Positions 34,431 through 45,059 of a stretch of 64,000 bases of DNA are shown one piece after another. The DNA lies in contig OX578155.1 in the NCBI GenBank assembly GCA_951213105.1, positions 32,893,984 through 32,957,983 of the forward strand. Direction: 5' to 3'. This DNA is from Amaurobius ferox. Taxonomy: Eukaryota > Arthropoda > Arachnida > Araneae > Amaurobiidae. How positions within the stretch are numbered: position 1 is the first letter of the stretch; each line of letters opens with the position of its first letter. The position numbers and the translations under genes were made by a program. The notes beneath the pieces were generated by a model that was not told where the DNA came from, made no database searches, and saw nothing but the letters and a program-made list of their open reading frames with translations.

Positions 34431-35270
34431 CCCTTTCATTTTGTATGTGTTAAAAATTTGTAAACAGAAATACAATTTTAATTAATTTAAAAGTGATAAT
34501 GTTAATTGTTTTAAATTACAAAATATGCAAATAGTTTAAAATATTTACATCCTTTAAAGTCTTAATATATTATTTATTTATAAAGTAAAATGTTTGAAAG
34601 TTCTCTGTTTGTACCAAAATGGCTCCGGAGCTGTGACTTTGATTCCCCCAATTTGTTGTACGTTAATGTTTTGAACGTTTTTACCTTCAATTTTACGTTG
34701 TTTTCTGTCATTGATATACCCCGATTCACAACCAGCACCAACAACATGGACTATAAACCATATTTTGAGAAAACAGAAGTACTGATCATAAAGGAATAAA
34801 TAAAAATCAAATGAACTTCTAATCAACCTAATGCTATTTGAATGGAACAATAAGGAAGGTGCTAACAACAGCGCCACTAAACTAGAATCTTTCTTCTGTG
34901 AAACCATTTGTCACTTTTTTCTGGAGCAGCCTATTCCGTTTCCCCTCCTTCCCTTTAGCCTTCATGGAGGAGATTAAGTTAACTCCGGGGGGGATGAGGG
35001 GATTTATCGTCAAGCTGAATAGCAATCCAAAGCTTTTGCCAAGTCCTTTAAAATGAAAGGTAACTTACTATAATTGTGATAATTTAAAACAACGGTACAG
35101 ATACTTTCTTGTAAAATTTTTCTCTTGTAAAAGTGTTACTTCTAAAATTTGAAAAAAAAAATGGATTCTGGTATGAGGAAGTCGAATTGACCAGTTAATT
35201 GTTATTGCTTTATGATGAAGCATACAGATCAATACGAACCTAGTTCTATTTCTCTTGCTGAAACTCATCT
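34431..35270. other. No gene recognised
   Basis: AT-rich with short open frames on both strands; none has a recognisable motif. Confidence 0.45.
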
Positions 35271-35456
35271 ATTTTGTCTTGCAAGTATGCCATTTACATA
35301 TATAAGTTAATAAATATTATATAAGTTGAAAATTAGCTTTAAAAATAAATGTTAAAAAATATAAATAGAAAATAAATAAGTTATTAAAACTTTAAAAATT
35401 ATAAGTTTAAAAAAATAATCACGAAGTAGAAGTACTTCGACACGCACTTTCATCAG
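35271..35456 (+). repeat. Dispersed repeat R2, copy b
   Basis: Closely matches 2131-2345, from ttgcaagtatgccattta to aagtagaagtacttc and actttcatcag. Confidence 0.7.
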
Positions 35457-35470
35457 CCACTCAAAATTTA

Positions 35471-35747
35471 ATTCTCAGGAATATCAGAAAAGTACCCAGA
35501 TTCCTTAGGAACGATGTTATTCACCGAGACTTTGGAGTCAGATCCATTAAAGCTGAAATGAAAAAGCTAGCTAATAACTTCTATAAGAACATCCCTTCTG
35601 TACCCAACCAAGAGCTGCAGAACCTTAAAATAAACGATCCCCACCAGTGGAATTTTAAAAGACGTCCTAGGTCGACGACTATCCTTACGTAATCAAATCC
35701 TCATCTTTTCAACAGTACAAACAAAAATAAAATAAATAAATAAATAA
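35471..35747 (+). pseudogene. Jockey-type reverse transcriptase, last 73 codons with 3' tail
   Basis: An open frame from 35471 to a TAA at 35690-35692: ILRNIRKVPRFLRNDVIHRD, then KAEMKKLANNFYKNIPSVPN and RRPRSTTILT. This is the extreme C-terminus also seen in element 2 (IRKAPRYLRNSVIRNDF). A 3' end of aataaataaataaat-type repeats near 35725-35747 marks the tail, so the copy is extremely 5'-truncated. Confidence 0.8.
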
Positions 35748-35749
35748 TA

Positions 35750-36906
35750 TAAAACCATATGTACCTTCAAATTCCCAAGAATTTAGTTTGTTGTAACTCT
35801 GAATTGGAAACAACCCTCTTCGTATAAATTTTGTCAACAAAAATCACCCTCTCGGTCCGAAAGCCAATTGGAAATCTTCCGGCTGTGAGTCAATAGAAAA
35901 TCACCCTAGCGGACTATAATGTCCTCCCGGCACTTCTGCCTTTCCTGACCTGCCCTATCTACAAAGTTCCTTCGGAAGCACATTTGTATTATTTTCTCAT
36001 GCACAGATCCTCCTGGAGATGCAGCCCATAGAGGCTAGGAGCTCCGCAGACGTGTCCTCACACAACGAGACGTACTTTCACCAGTTCAATTCAGTTGCTG
36101 GACAGGGGCCCTACCCACCAACACATCGTAAATCTTCCCGGGTTCGAAATAACCGGTTATTCCGCACGTCAATCAAATTTTACGAAATATGGTACCACGA
36201 AGACTTATTAGGATGCCTAAAGTTGTACGAAGGTTCGTAAAACCCCCTTGATAATTTTACCCTCTAGGAGAACATGAAACCTGAAATAAGGTACATAATA
36301 GCAGTATTTAAGATGGCGGTCTTGAATTTGTAGTGATCGTTTTTGAAAGGAAGAAAAATTCAACCACAGAGGATAAATTAATTATGCTAATTTACAGTGA
36401 ATTTGTTTCATTGTTCAGGTTAAATTACCACCAGGTTGCCGACCAAATTAGTATTAAATGCTTCGATAATAATTTCCTTGGAATATGTAAAACGACGATC
36501 TTGAGAAATTTTACAAGCGCCAATTTTTCATCAAATCTGAACATTTGGTTCCACATATATTAAAATACAAGCTTATTTGTTTACTTCAAAGGATCTACCC
36601 TATCAATTTTCAAAATATTCCTTTTCTTTTTTTCTATTTGGAAGTTCGTATAATTATTTTAGGTTTCAATTATGTTAACGTTAGCGAACTCAACTATCTC
36701 TCTTTCGCGAATCATTAAATAAACGTCTGACAGAATTTATAAATGAAACCTGTATTTTCTTTATACAATATCCCCCCCCCCGAAACAATATTAAAACAAC
36801 TTCAAAATGTATTCTTAAATGTATTTTTAAAAGAACATTTTGAAATAGCACTGTAAGTTTTAGAGCATGTAATTTCTTATTTCACTCAACATGGCATAAC
36901 AATCTT
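35750..36906. other. No gene recognised
   Basis: Includes a piece at about 36071-36120 resembling the end of R2 (cagttcaattcagttgctgga also occurs near 2336). Otherwise AT-rich without features. Confidence 0.45.
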
Positions 36907-36943
36907 GCTTAGACGGTAGGAGAGACGCTCAGCAATCGAGAGG
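36907..36943 (+). tRNA. tRNA-like sequence, 5' half (A-box side), split by an insertion
   Basis: cttgcttagacggtaggaga followed by gacgctCAGCAATCGAGAGG looks like acceptor stem, D-arm and anticodon arm. Joined to 41299 onward (tctccggttcgaatcaaagc) it makes one tRNA-like sequence with a B box and a 7-bp acceptor pairing, CTTGCTT with AAGCGGG, including G-U pairs. The T stem pairs poorly, so this is a tRNA pseudogene or a SINE head rather than a proven tRNA gene. Confidence 0.45.
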
Positions 36944-37640
36944 ACTCTAGGGATCTCATTTTTTGGAGTGTCTAGCAAACCCCGCGGGGTTGCTTTAATC
37001 TCCGAACATAGCAAATGGTTAGGGAATCATAGAAAATAATTTTAAATGTGTTAGGTATCCAGAGGGATCGTAGCGGTGCACATTAGTCAGAATTTAGACA
37101 AGTCCCAATCATGCTACGTGTCACTTAATTTGGAAAATGGAGAAAATAACTCCGAGAAATAAAGGAGAATTTGGAAAAAGGGCGAATTCCGTGGAACTTT
37201 GTCTTGAGCTGATGAGATACGTTCTAGCCGGACAGAAGGGGGCGGGACTACGGGGAGGAGCTAACGAGGAGAAGGATTCTGGCACAGCTCAAGGAATCTC
37301 ACTTTTTGGAGTACCTAGCAAAGCCGCGAACGGCTTGCATTTCACCTCCGGTCATAGCAATAAGGTTGGGAAATCATAGGAAAGACTTTTAATGTGGTAG
37401 GGATCCCGTGGGATTCCTACCACACCTATAGCGGTGCACCTTAGACAGAATTAGGACAAGTCCCAATTAAGCTTACGTGACGCTTAATTTGGAAGATGAA
37501 GCAAATATCTCCAAGAAAGAAAGGAGAATTTCGATAACGGGTGAGTTCCGTGGAACTCTGCCTTGAGTCTATGAGCTGCCTACTAGCGAAGCAAAAGAGA
37601 GGGGGCAAGGGGAGGAGCCAAAGAGGTGAAGGATTCAGGC
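36944..37640 (-). repeat. 342-bp tandem repeats at the 3' end of the gag-only element
   Basis: The block starting atctcattttttggagt at 36953 recurs as atctcactttttggagt at 37295 (342 bp apart). Each has gggaatcatag, ggtgcac, gacaagtcccaat and ggagaa words. GC content is above the surroundings. Open frames through it are not convincing. Confidence 0.75.
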
Positions 37641-37739
37641 TGAGCCAATACAAAAACAACTGGGAGTTCTAGTACCTGGGAAAAAAGGGTCCTGAAAATT
37701 TCCTAACATGCCCTAAAAAACAAAAATAACCTAAAAGAC

Positions 37740-39434
37740 TTAAACTGAAGGGGTTTTTGCTAAATCGCAAATACTGTCGTAGAGGATAGAAATCCTGTCT
37801 ATTACAGTTTTAGTTTCCCTAAGTTTAGGGAGGGCAGATTTCAGTGCTCGCTGAAGAAAATCCCTTTAATAGCCGTTCTTTCGAAACGGACTATCAAGTC
37901 TATAATCTCCAACCAGTCGTCTCTCATACTAGCATCTCCTTCTGCAGGGGGCTTGTTGGGATTAAAGTTAACGATTTTAGTTTTCGAGTAAGATTTTTCT
38001 GGCAGTTTCGGAAAATATTTTTCGTTCGGATGGTAGGCAGCAACGTAGGATTTAGAGTTTACAACTGTTCTATTGGTGAAGGTTCTTGGTTGAAGTCTAG
38101 GCTTCGGGAACTTGGGGCATCCGCGATAGCACCCTGCATAGCTCGCGGGGTGCTCGCCACCGCAATTGGCACACGTGCATTTTACTTTTGGTCTGTTTGG
38201 GTATTCGTACGATCTGTGATCGCAGGCCCATTTTACGCATTTTGGTGGTAAATGGCAACTGTTTGCAGCGTGATGCCATTTCTGGCATGAAAAGCACTGA
38301 GTGCTTGCGCCCTTACACCCTCGATATCGTTCTATTTTGACCTCAACACCTAGCATCTTAACTATTTGATAAATTTTTAAGTTTTCAGAATTTTTCTCTA
38401 ACTGGATGTAAAATAGGAGCAGAAGCACCCTATTGGTCTTCGGTCCTATGAAGAGCTGAGTAATACTGTTTATTTTAAAGCCATTTGCTTCAAATTTGTC
38501 CCTAATCTGATCTGGGCTGGTGGGCACTGGGAGCCCTCTGAGAATCACTTTTAGAGGTTTGTCCTCGTTCAAGAAGAAAGTTCTGGAGGAAACCTTATCG
38601 TTGATTAGCCTCTTTTTAACGGCCAAGAATCACTCACGCGTTTTTACATCAAGTTTGAACAAATTGCCTCTCAGGTTACTCGCTATTGAGGGAGCAATTA
38701 ATCGTAATTGGTTTAAATTATTGTACAAGTTTGGACTGGGTACGACGAAAAAGGGGGGGCTACGTTCTTTTTTAGGAGCATCTTCAACATTAACTGCATC
38801 TGGTACAGGAACCTCAGGGTCGAGAACAAGCTGGCCCGTGGAAATGGGGGAACATTTTTAGCAATTTTGGCTGAGTGCCTCCTCGACACTTTGGTTAATC
38901 CTTCCTCGTCAGCGTCGGAGAGGGGGTGCTTACTAGCACTAGTACTAGCTCCAGCATTTACAGCAGAACTGGTTGGCTACGTCGAATTTTCAAAATTTTT
39001 CATCAGTGCCATAACATCGACAGGAATTTCAATGCAAGTATTAGCAGTCTGGGTCGATGAGGGGATACCAAGAGACATCGATGGTGCTGAAGAAACAACA
39101 GAAATCCCATGAGAAGAACTCATGCGGGCTGACCTGACGCTTCCATATCTTGATCCTCCGTGGTGTACTCTGAAAGTGCGACCTTTGCCTTCAGATAGGC
39201 CCATTCATGCCTAGTCATAGCTAGGAGGGTGATCCACAATCACCTCAAGTTCTTCAACATCGAAGTCTACAGTCTCCAACTTTTTAACATTAAGTCCCCC
39301 GCGAGAAGGAAGTTCCTCAGGAACAGCAAAAAATTGCTCTTTAAAACGTCTCCAGTCATCTGCTTGTCTGCGCCAAAAATCGTTTTAAACGCAGCAAGCC
39401 AGATATATACATGTGCTAGCACTTTCTCGTCCAT
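37740..39434 (-). pseudogene. ORF1 (gag-like) copy A, multiply frameshifted
   Basis: The N-terminus MDEKVLAHVYIWLAAFKTIF starts at 39434. Frame changes and a stop after VIVDHPPSYD follow. The main conserved piece (38626-37841) has the RNA-binding fold VILRGLPVPTSPDQIRDKF and zinc knuckles CFSCQKWHHAANSC and CTCANCGGEHPASYAGC; the middle knuckle has CVKWACDH, so its second Cys is displaced. The C-terminus FLQRALKSALPKLRETKT ends at a TAA at 37740-37742 in another frame. Related to the Jockey ORF1 at 8470 but a different family. Confidence 0.8.
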
Positions 39435-39564
39435 TTCGCCCAAAATGGCGGCAACGCAGGAGAAGACCGTAAAACGACCTCACCCCTTTGTGTCCAAAGA
39501 CCGAATACTTCAAATGCGTACTTCAAATGCGATTCTGGCAGAGCCAATACAAAAAGCAGACGTT

Positions 39565-41194
39565 CTAGACCAAGGGAAAAAACGGGACCTGACTAGCAGG
39601 TCCTATAAAAACCCAATTTAAACTTGAATTTACACTGAAGGGGGTCTTTGCCAACTCGCAAATACGATCGTAATAAATGGATATTCTATCAATGGCAGTT
39701 TTGCTTTCCCCTAATTTAGGGAGGGCAGATTTAAGAGCTCGCTGGAGAAAATCTCTCTGATAGTCGTCTCTTTCAAAACGGACTATCATATCGATAAAAT
39801 CCAGCCAGTCATCTTTGAGGGCAGAAATTGCTGTTTCAACGGGGGGTTGTTAGGGCTAAAGTTGACAATTTTCGTTTTGGAATACTTTTCCGGTAATATA
39901 GGAAAATCTTATTCTTTAGGCTGGTAAGCAGCAGCGTAGGATTTAGTGTTATCAACAGTTCTACTGGGAAAGGTTCTAGGCTGAATCCTCGGTTTAGGGC
40001 ATTTTGGGCACCCGCGATAACTCGCGGGGTGCTCGCCACCGCAATTGCCACACGTGCATTTAACCTCCAGCAATTTAGGGCATTCGTACGATCTCTGGTC
40101 GCCAGCGCATTTGACGCATTTAGGCAGCAGATGGCAGCTATTTGCGGCATGATGCCATTTCTGACACGAAAAGAACTAAGTGCTGGCGCCCTTGCGTCCT
40201 CTGTAGCGTTCTACTTTCACCTCGACTCCCAGCAACTTTATGACCTGATATATTTTCAAATTGTCAGGGGTTTGGTTAGTTGTACATAAAAAAGGAGCAT
40301 CAGCACCCTGTTGGTCTTAGGATTCTTATACAGCTGCGTCACACTGTTAATTTTGAATCCACCTACTTGTAATCGCTCTTTAATGAGCTCCGTACTGGTG
40401 GGCACAGGTAGTCCCCTAATAACCACTTTGAGTAGTTTGTCCTCGTTGAGAAGGAAGGTCCTAAAAGATATTTTGTCCTTAATTAGCCTACTTTGTACTG
40501 CCAATTCTTCACGCATTTTTACGTCGATTTTAAACAGATTGGCTCTGAGGCTACTCTCAATAGATTGCGCTATTAGTCTCAGTTGATTCAGATAGTCATA
40601 CCAGCTTGGGCTGGGTACGATAAAGAAGGGGGGGGGGCGTTCTTTTTTCGGGACTTCGTCAACGTTAGCTACATCTGGTGCTGGAACCTCAGGTCTAGCG
40701 ACTAAATTCACTGCCGAACTGGTGGAGTGAAATCGTGCATGACTGCCAAAACATCCTCTGGAATCTCAATGCGAGAATTCGTGACTGAACACGTGGTCTG
40801 GGTCGATGAGGGGGTACCAAGAGACATCGCTGGTGCTGCAGAAACAACAGAAACTCCACGAAAACTCATGGGGGGGCCCACCTGATACTCCCATCTCGGC
40901 GTCGTCGTTCAAGGCTTTCCCCATTTCTCTCTCCATCTGGTGTACCTTGGCTTTCAGCAGGACCCATTCTTGCCGAGTGATGTCCTTTGGTGGCGTATCT
41001 ACGATAACACAGAGTTCGTCAAATTCGAACTCTGTATTTTGCAGTTTCACTAAATCAGGCTTCACACTAGAGGGAACCTCTTCGGGAAGAGCAAAATACT
41101 GCTCCTTAAAGACTCTCCAATCTGCCATACATAAGTCAGATCCAAAGACCTTCTTGAATGCTGTAACCGAAAAGTGCACACGAGCAAGATCCAT
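39565..41194 (-). pseudogene. ORF1 (gag-like) copy B, frameshifted
   Basis: Starts at 41194 with MDLARVHFSVTAFKKVFGSD and WRVFKEQYFALPEE, homologous to copy A. The RNA-binding segment VVIRGLPVPTSTELIKERL and a knuckle region (FFSCQKWHHAANSC, CVKCAGDQRSYEC, CTCGNCGGEHPASY) follow in shifted frames. In the first knuckle the first Cys has become Phe. The C-terminus FLQRALKSALPKLGESKT matches copy A. At least three frame changes. Confidence 0.8.
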
Positions 41195-41298
41195 TTCCTC
41201 CAAAATGGTGCAAAGCAGGAGCAGACCGAAAACGACCTTACCCCTACGAAGTCCAAAGACCGAGCAATCCAAGGTTAGAGCAATCAGCAATCGAGAGG

Positions 41299-41335
41299 TC
41301 TCCGGTTCGAATCAAAGCGGGTTTCATTTTTACAA
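41299..41335 (+). tRNA. tRNA-like sequence, 3' half (B-box side)
   Basis: TCTCCGGTTCGAATCAAAGC contains a consensus B box, GGTTCGAATC, directly after the right target duplication; a T run follows near 41330. It is the continuation of 36907-36943. Confidence 0.45.
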
Positions 41336-42589
41336 CTTGTACTACCATCTGTTACGAAAATATTCAGGTGAAATGTTTTGTAATAACATGCAGAGCTTTC
41401 TGTTTAAAGTTTTATCCTCAAATTACCAAACCTGAATAAATTATTAACTTTACGTTTTTATAAAATTTATTTTGAAGTTAATTTGAAAATTTTTTATACT
41501 TTAGTTTACTTGATATCAACCAAAGATGAAATATGCATTTTCTACTATGACAGATGATGTTTACTTTAAAATTAATTTTCCTGTAGTCCGTAGAGAGCTA
41601 GCTAACTCATCATTAACACACGCAGATGTAAAATTTTGTTCAGGTTAAATTATTTAAGACAAAAAAAAATAACATTTTGTTAAATATATTTCATTTTTTT
41701 TACTATTATAATTTTATTTATCCGTGTTTTACTTTTGTAAATGATTTTCGCTTCTTTATGTTGTTTATGCTTGAGAAAAAAACTAAAGATTTTCCCTAAG
41801 CATTTTACATGAATTTCATCATATTTTGTAAAAGGACCTCCCCATCAATACTTTTCAAATACTAAAAGCAAATACAAGATAAATATTTTACTACTCATCA
41901 CGTTTTTAGAAATATTTTGTATTTTTCAAATTTGTAACAGTAAGTACAACACAAATAAAAAGAATATACAGTAAAAACTCTGACATTTAAAATGTATTTC
42001 TTAAATGTGGAAGAATTTCTACAGCTTAACAAAAACTGTTAAAACATTCTTAATTTGCTTCTCTGTGGCACTGACATCAAAACTAAACCATAATATATTA
42101 ATCCTAGTTTAAATTTTAGATGCGCAAACTATGAATAACTTTAGGTAATATAATCCTTTTTCGAGATTTGGAAAACAAGTATATTATATTTTTCTTGAAA
42201 ATTTATATCAAAAGCATTTAGTACATTTAACATTTAGTAATTCATTTAAAAAATGTATTTCTTTTCTAACCTTTTCCTATTTATAATAAAGGCAATTATA
42301 GTTAATATTATTGTCATTCGAAATCACACAATTCTGTTAATCAAAGTATTCTTCATCTGCGAAAAATATTATTCTTCATCGGTGAAAAAAAAGTGTTTAT
42401 AAAGCACTATGTTAACTTCCTTCGTATGCATTGACTTCGATTGGTCCAGTGAGGTTCCGCCTTTACTCCAGCCCCCTGTCCATCAAAGTATAACGAAACC
42501 GAATTCCGATGACTTCATAGAACGGTTATCGCAGCCTTTCGTAAACGACGAGGTCGAATAATATGGATTTCCGAACGGTGAGAAAATAA
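41336..42589. other. No gene recognised
   Basis: AT-rich spacer without ORFs of note or repeat copies I can identify. Confidence 0.5.
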
Positions 42590-43530
42590 TTCCGGGCAGT
42601 TGGTGGTAGGGACCCTGGTCCGTCATGCACTCAAAAATATTTTCCCTGCTGTTATTTCTTTTATTCTGCATATATTTCAGTCAGGAGTGTTGTTGTTGAA
42701 ACCCAGACCGTCCGACCTACCAGAAAGGTGTAAGGTAACTGTTTGGACGGTCGGGAAGTGCCAACCAATTAAAATCAGAACCCAGTGGGGAAGGCATCCA
42801 CAGGGACCGTACCCTCCTTCCCCTACCACCAACCTCTCGGAAGGACTTTCGAACCCACATGTTTAACGTGATCGTACTCCGCATGAACATGGCGGCAGTT
42901 TTGGCAGTGGCTGGAATCGAACCCGGGCCTACCGAGTGCAACTCCAGCGCGCTAACCAATGGGCCACCGCGCCCTCAGTCAGGAGTGTATCATACTTTCC
43001 TGACTGAGGGCGCGGTAGCCCATTACTGTATCATACTTTCAAATTAAATGCTGCCAATTTCTTTAGGAAGAAGTTCAAAATTATTCATGTTAATGATTTT
43101 GGTCGGTGATACATCACTATTACTTTTAATCACGCCTATTCCATCTTAGCAAAAGACGGAACTAAGACGTAAGGGAATTCTATCCCTTCGCTCATACCTT
43201 TTAAAAGACCATTTTGATTCTTTTGAACTGTTAGATTCAGTACTTCAAAAATATTACCTGAAAATCGCCAATTACTGGACATGAAACCACGCCCTTATCA
43301 AAATCCAAAAAATTAAATTTTTTTCCAGCACTTAGAACAAACAACGATTTAATTTCTGTGTTACACTTTCAAATTCATAGAATTTGTATTTTTACGACAT
43401 AACAGCAGTAATTGCAATATCCTGAATTTAAGTCTCAAAGCTTAATTACTAACTTCCAAGAACAAAGGATTTATCACTTTGAAGGGATTTCTTATATTTT
43501 ACGTGTTGCACCTATAACAGGAGTAACATT
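42590..43530 (+). repeat. Long duplicated segment, second copy (compare 2346-3230)
   Basis: Same flanks and downstream sequence as the copy at 2.3 kb, here with a complete SINE (42691-42974) and without the inverted duplication. An inverted snippet of the SINE head (gagggcgcggtagcccatta) lies at about 43006-43025 between two copies of atcatactttc. Confidence 0.7.
42691..42974 (-). mobile_element. tRNA-derived SINE, complete copy S2 with 14-bp target duplication
   Basis: TCAGTCAGGAGTGT flanks it at 42677-42690 and 42975-42988. Read on the minus strand it begins gggcgcggtggcccattgg, has an A-box-like gttagcgcgctgg and a consensus B box, GGGTTCGATTCC, followed by a ~200-bp body ending in ggtctgggtttcaacaac. 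Transcription by RNA polymerase III from the internal boxes is expected for such elements. Confidence 0.88.
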
Positions 43531-43544
43531 TTTAATAATTTGAA

Positions 43545-43960
43545 ACTCATTAATCATGGTATTAAACACCATGAAATTTTACTTAATAAACATTTTCCTT
43601 TTATAATATTTCTGGTAGATGAAGAATCTTTAGAGTTTCAACACAAACTTGAATTGCAATTGATCCTGTATTGTAGTTAGTAATTTTACTCCCGTTACGA
43701 CTTAAATTACCAATTCTGATAACTTGAATTTTATACAAAAATCTATTTTGATAATTTTTAAAAGTTAGAATACTTTTCTCTTAATTTAGGTGCTTACTCA
43801 AGCATTTCTTGTCGAATATAGAATATACATATTACATATATAGAATATAGAATGTACAAATGCTGTATATAGAATATACAAATTAAACTACCCCTATACC
43901 ATGTAAAGATATTACAAGTACGACAAAAAATAAAATCACCTACACTCAATGGCGTAAGCA
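43545..43960 (+). repeat. Dispersed repeat R3, copy
   Basis: Matches 26870-27010 and then 28340-28560 (gacttaaattaccaattct, cttttctcttaatttaggtg). Confidence 0.65.
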
Positions 43961-43964
43961 GAAC

Positions 43965-44670
43965 TTTCTTTTTGCAATATTTCAGATAGATGATTACAAT
44001 ATTTCTGATATCTTTAAAGTTTAAACGCAAACTTGAAATGTAATTGATCCTGTGCTGTAGTTACTTATTTCACCCCCGTGACGACTTAAATTACCAATTC
44101 TGATAACGTGAATGTTAAAAAAAATCTATTTTGATAATTTTTAAAATTTCGGTACTTTTCTCTTAATTTAGGTGATTACCCCAGTATTTCTTTGCAAATA
44201 TAGATTATAAAAATTATATTACCCCGATACCATGTAAAAAACATTAAAAGTACGTACTTTAAAGATTAAAATTACCTACACTCATGAGCGTATGAAGGAT
44301 TTTTTTCAGGGAGTTGCAAAAATTGATTGCATTGAAAATTCCAAGATTACTATCAACCTTGAAATACGTTACAAAGTAAATTTAAATAGATGGTATAATA
44401 AGAAGTTGTGTGTAACACACTTTCAAAAATTAGTATGCACCAATTCTTTAAAATTGTGTTTACCACCATTAAAAATATTCCCCCTTTCATAACATCTTTC
44501 TAACCTTCATGGAGATAGAGCAACTAAACTAATAAATTGGACATTCTTACACATACAAAATGCAATAATTCTATGTTTTCCATTTAGTTATAAGTTTAAA
44601 TAGTTTTTATATAAATGTATACGTGGGAGAAAACACACAGTTGTGGTTGATTTTTCTAATTCCAAAAAGC
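43965..44670 (+). repeat. Dispersed repeat R3, long copy
   Basis: Same order as 28330-28985 through to ctaattccaaaaagcattta; begins with atatttctgatatctttaa. Confidence 0.7.
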
Positions 44671-44679
44671 ATTTACGAA

Positions 44680-44862
44680 AATCTCACTAAATGGATAAAA
44701 ATGACGCCAAATCAATTAAAATGACGACTAATTGACCAAATTTCAATATCTTGGAAAAAATATAGGTATCTAAGAGTAACCTATTTTTTTTACAGCAAAT
44801 GTAGTAAATTCATTGCACTAGATAAGGAAAGCCAGGAGTTGCCCACATCATATTTCTTTACA
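44680..44862 (+). repeat. Dispersed repeat R1, 3' fragment
   Basis: atgacgccaaatcaatta, atatcttggaaaaaatatag and aaggaaagccaggagttgcc are R1 3'-end words; it sits between two R3 copies. Confidence 0.65.
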
Positions 44863-44864
44863 CC

Positions 44865-45058
44865 CGTGACGGCTTAAACTAACAATTCTGTTAACTTGAA
44901 TTTTATAAAGAAATCTATTTTGATAATTTTTAAAAATTACAATACTTTTCTCTTAATTTGGGTGATTACTCCAATATTTCTTGACGTATATAGAATAAAC
45001 AAATTATATATAGAATTTAGAATGTACATATGTTGTATATAGAATGTACAAATGTTGT
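44865..45058 (+). repeat. Dispersed repeat R3, fragment cut by the Tigger insertion
   Basis: Matches 28340-28530 and stops at the Tigger terminus at 45060. Confidence 0.6.
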
Positions 45059-45059
45059 A

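Larger units (their letters stand above)
36944..41284 (-). mobile_element. Gag-only retroelement with two head-to-tail ORF1 copies, 14-bp target duplication
   Basis: CAGCAATCGAGAGG is present at 36930-36943 and 41285-41298, exactly flanking a 4,341-bp block. Removing the block rejoins a tRNA-like sequence. Inside, on the minus strand, come ORF1 copy B (39565-41194), a junction near 39525-39560, ORF1 copy A (37740-39434), then 342-bp GC-richer repeats at the 3' end. There is no endonuclease or reverse transcriptase, so mobilisation must have used another element's enzymes. No poly-A tail is visible at 36944. Confidence 0.7.

Noticed and set aside
34096..34485. 129-codon frame with a His run
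   Set aside because: The His run is the (CAC)n tail of element 1 and the frame crosses two target duplications.
42600..43047. Short open frames through SINE copies (also at 55372-55831, 58315-58582 and 61176-61418)
   Set aside because: They lie within the tRNA-derived SINE and are not conserved as proteins between copies.
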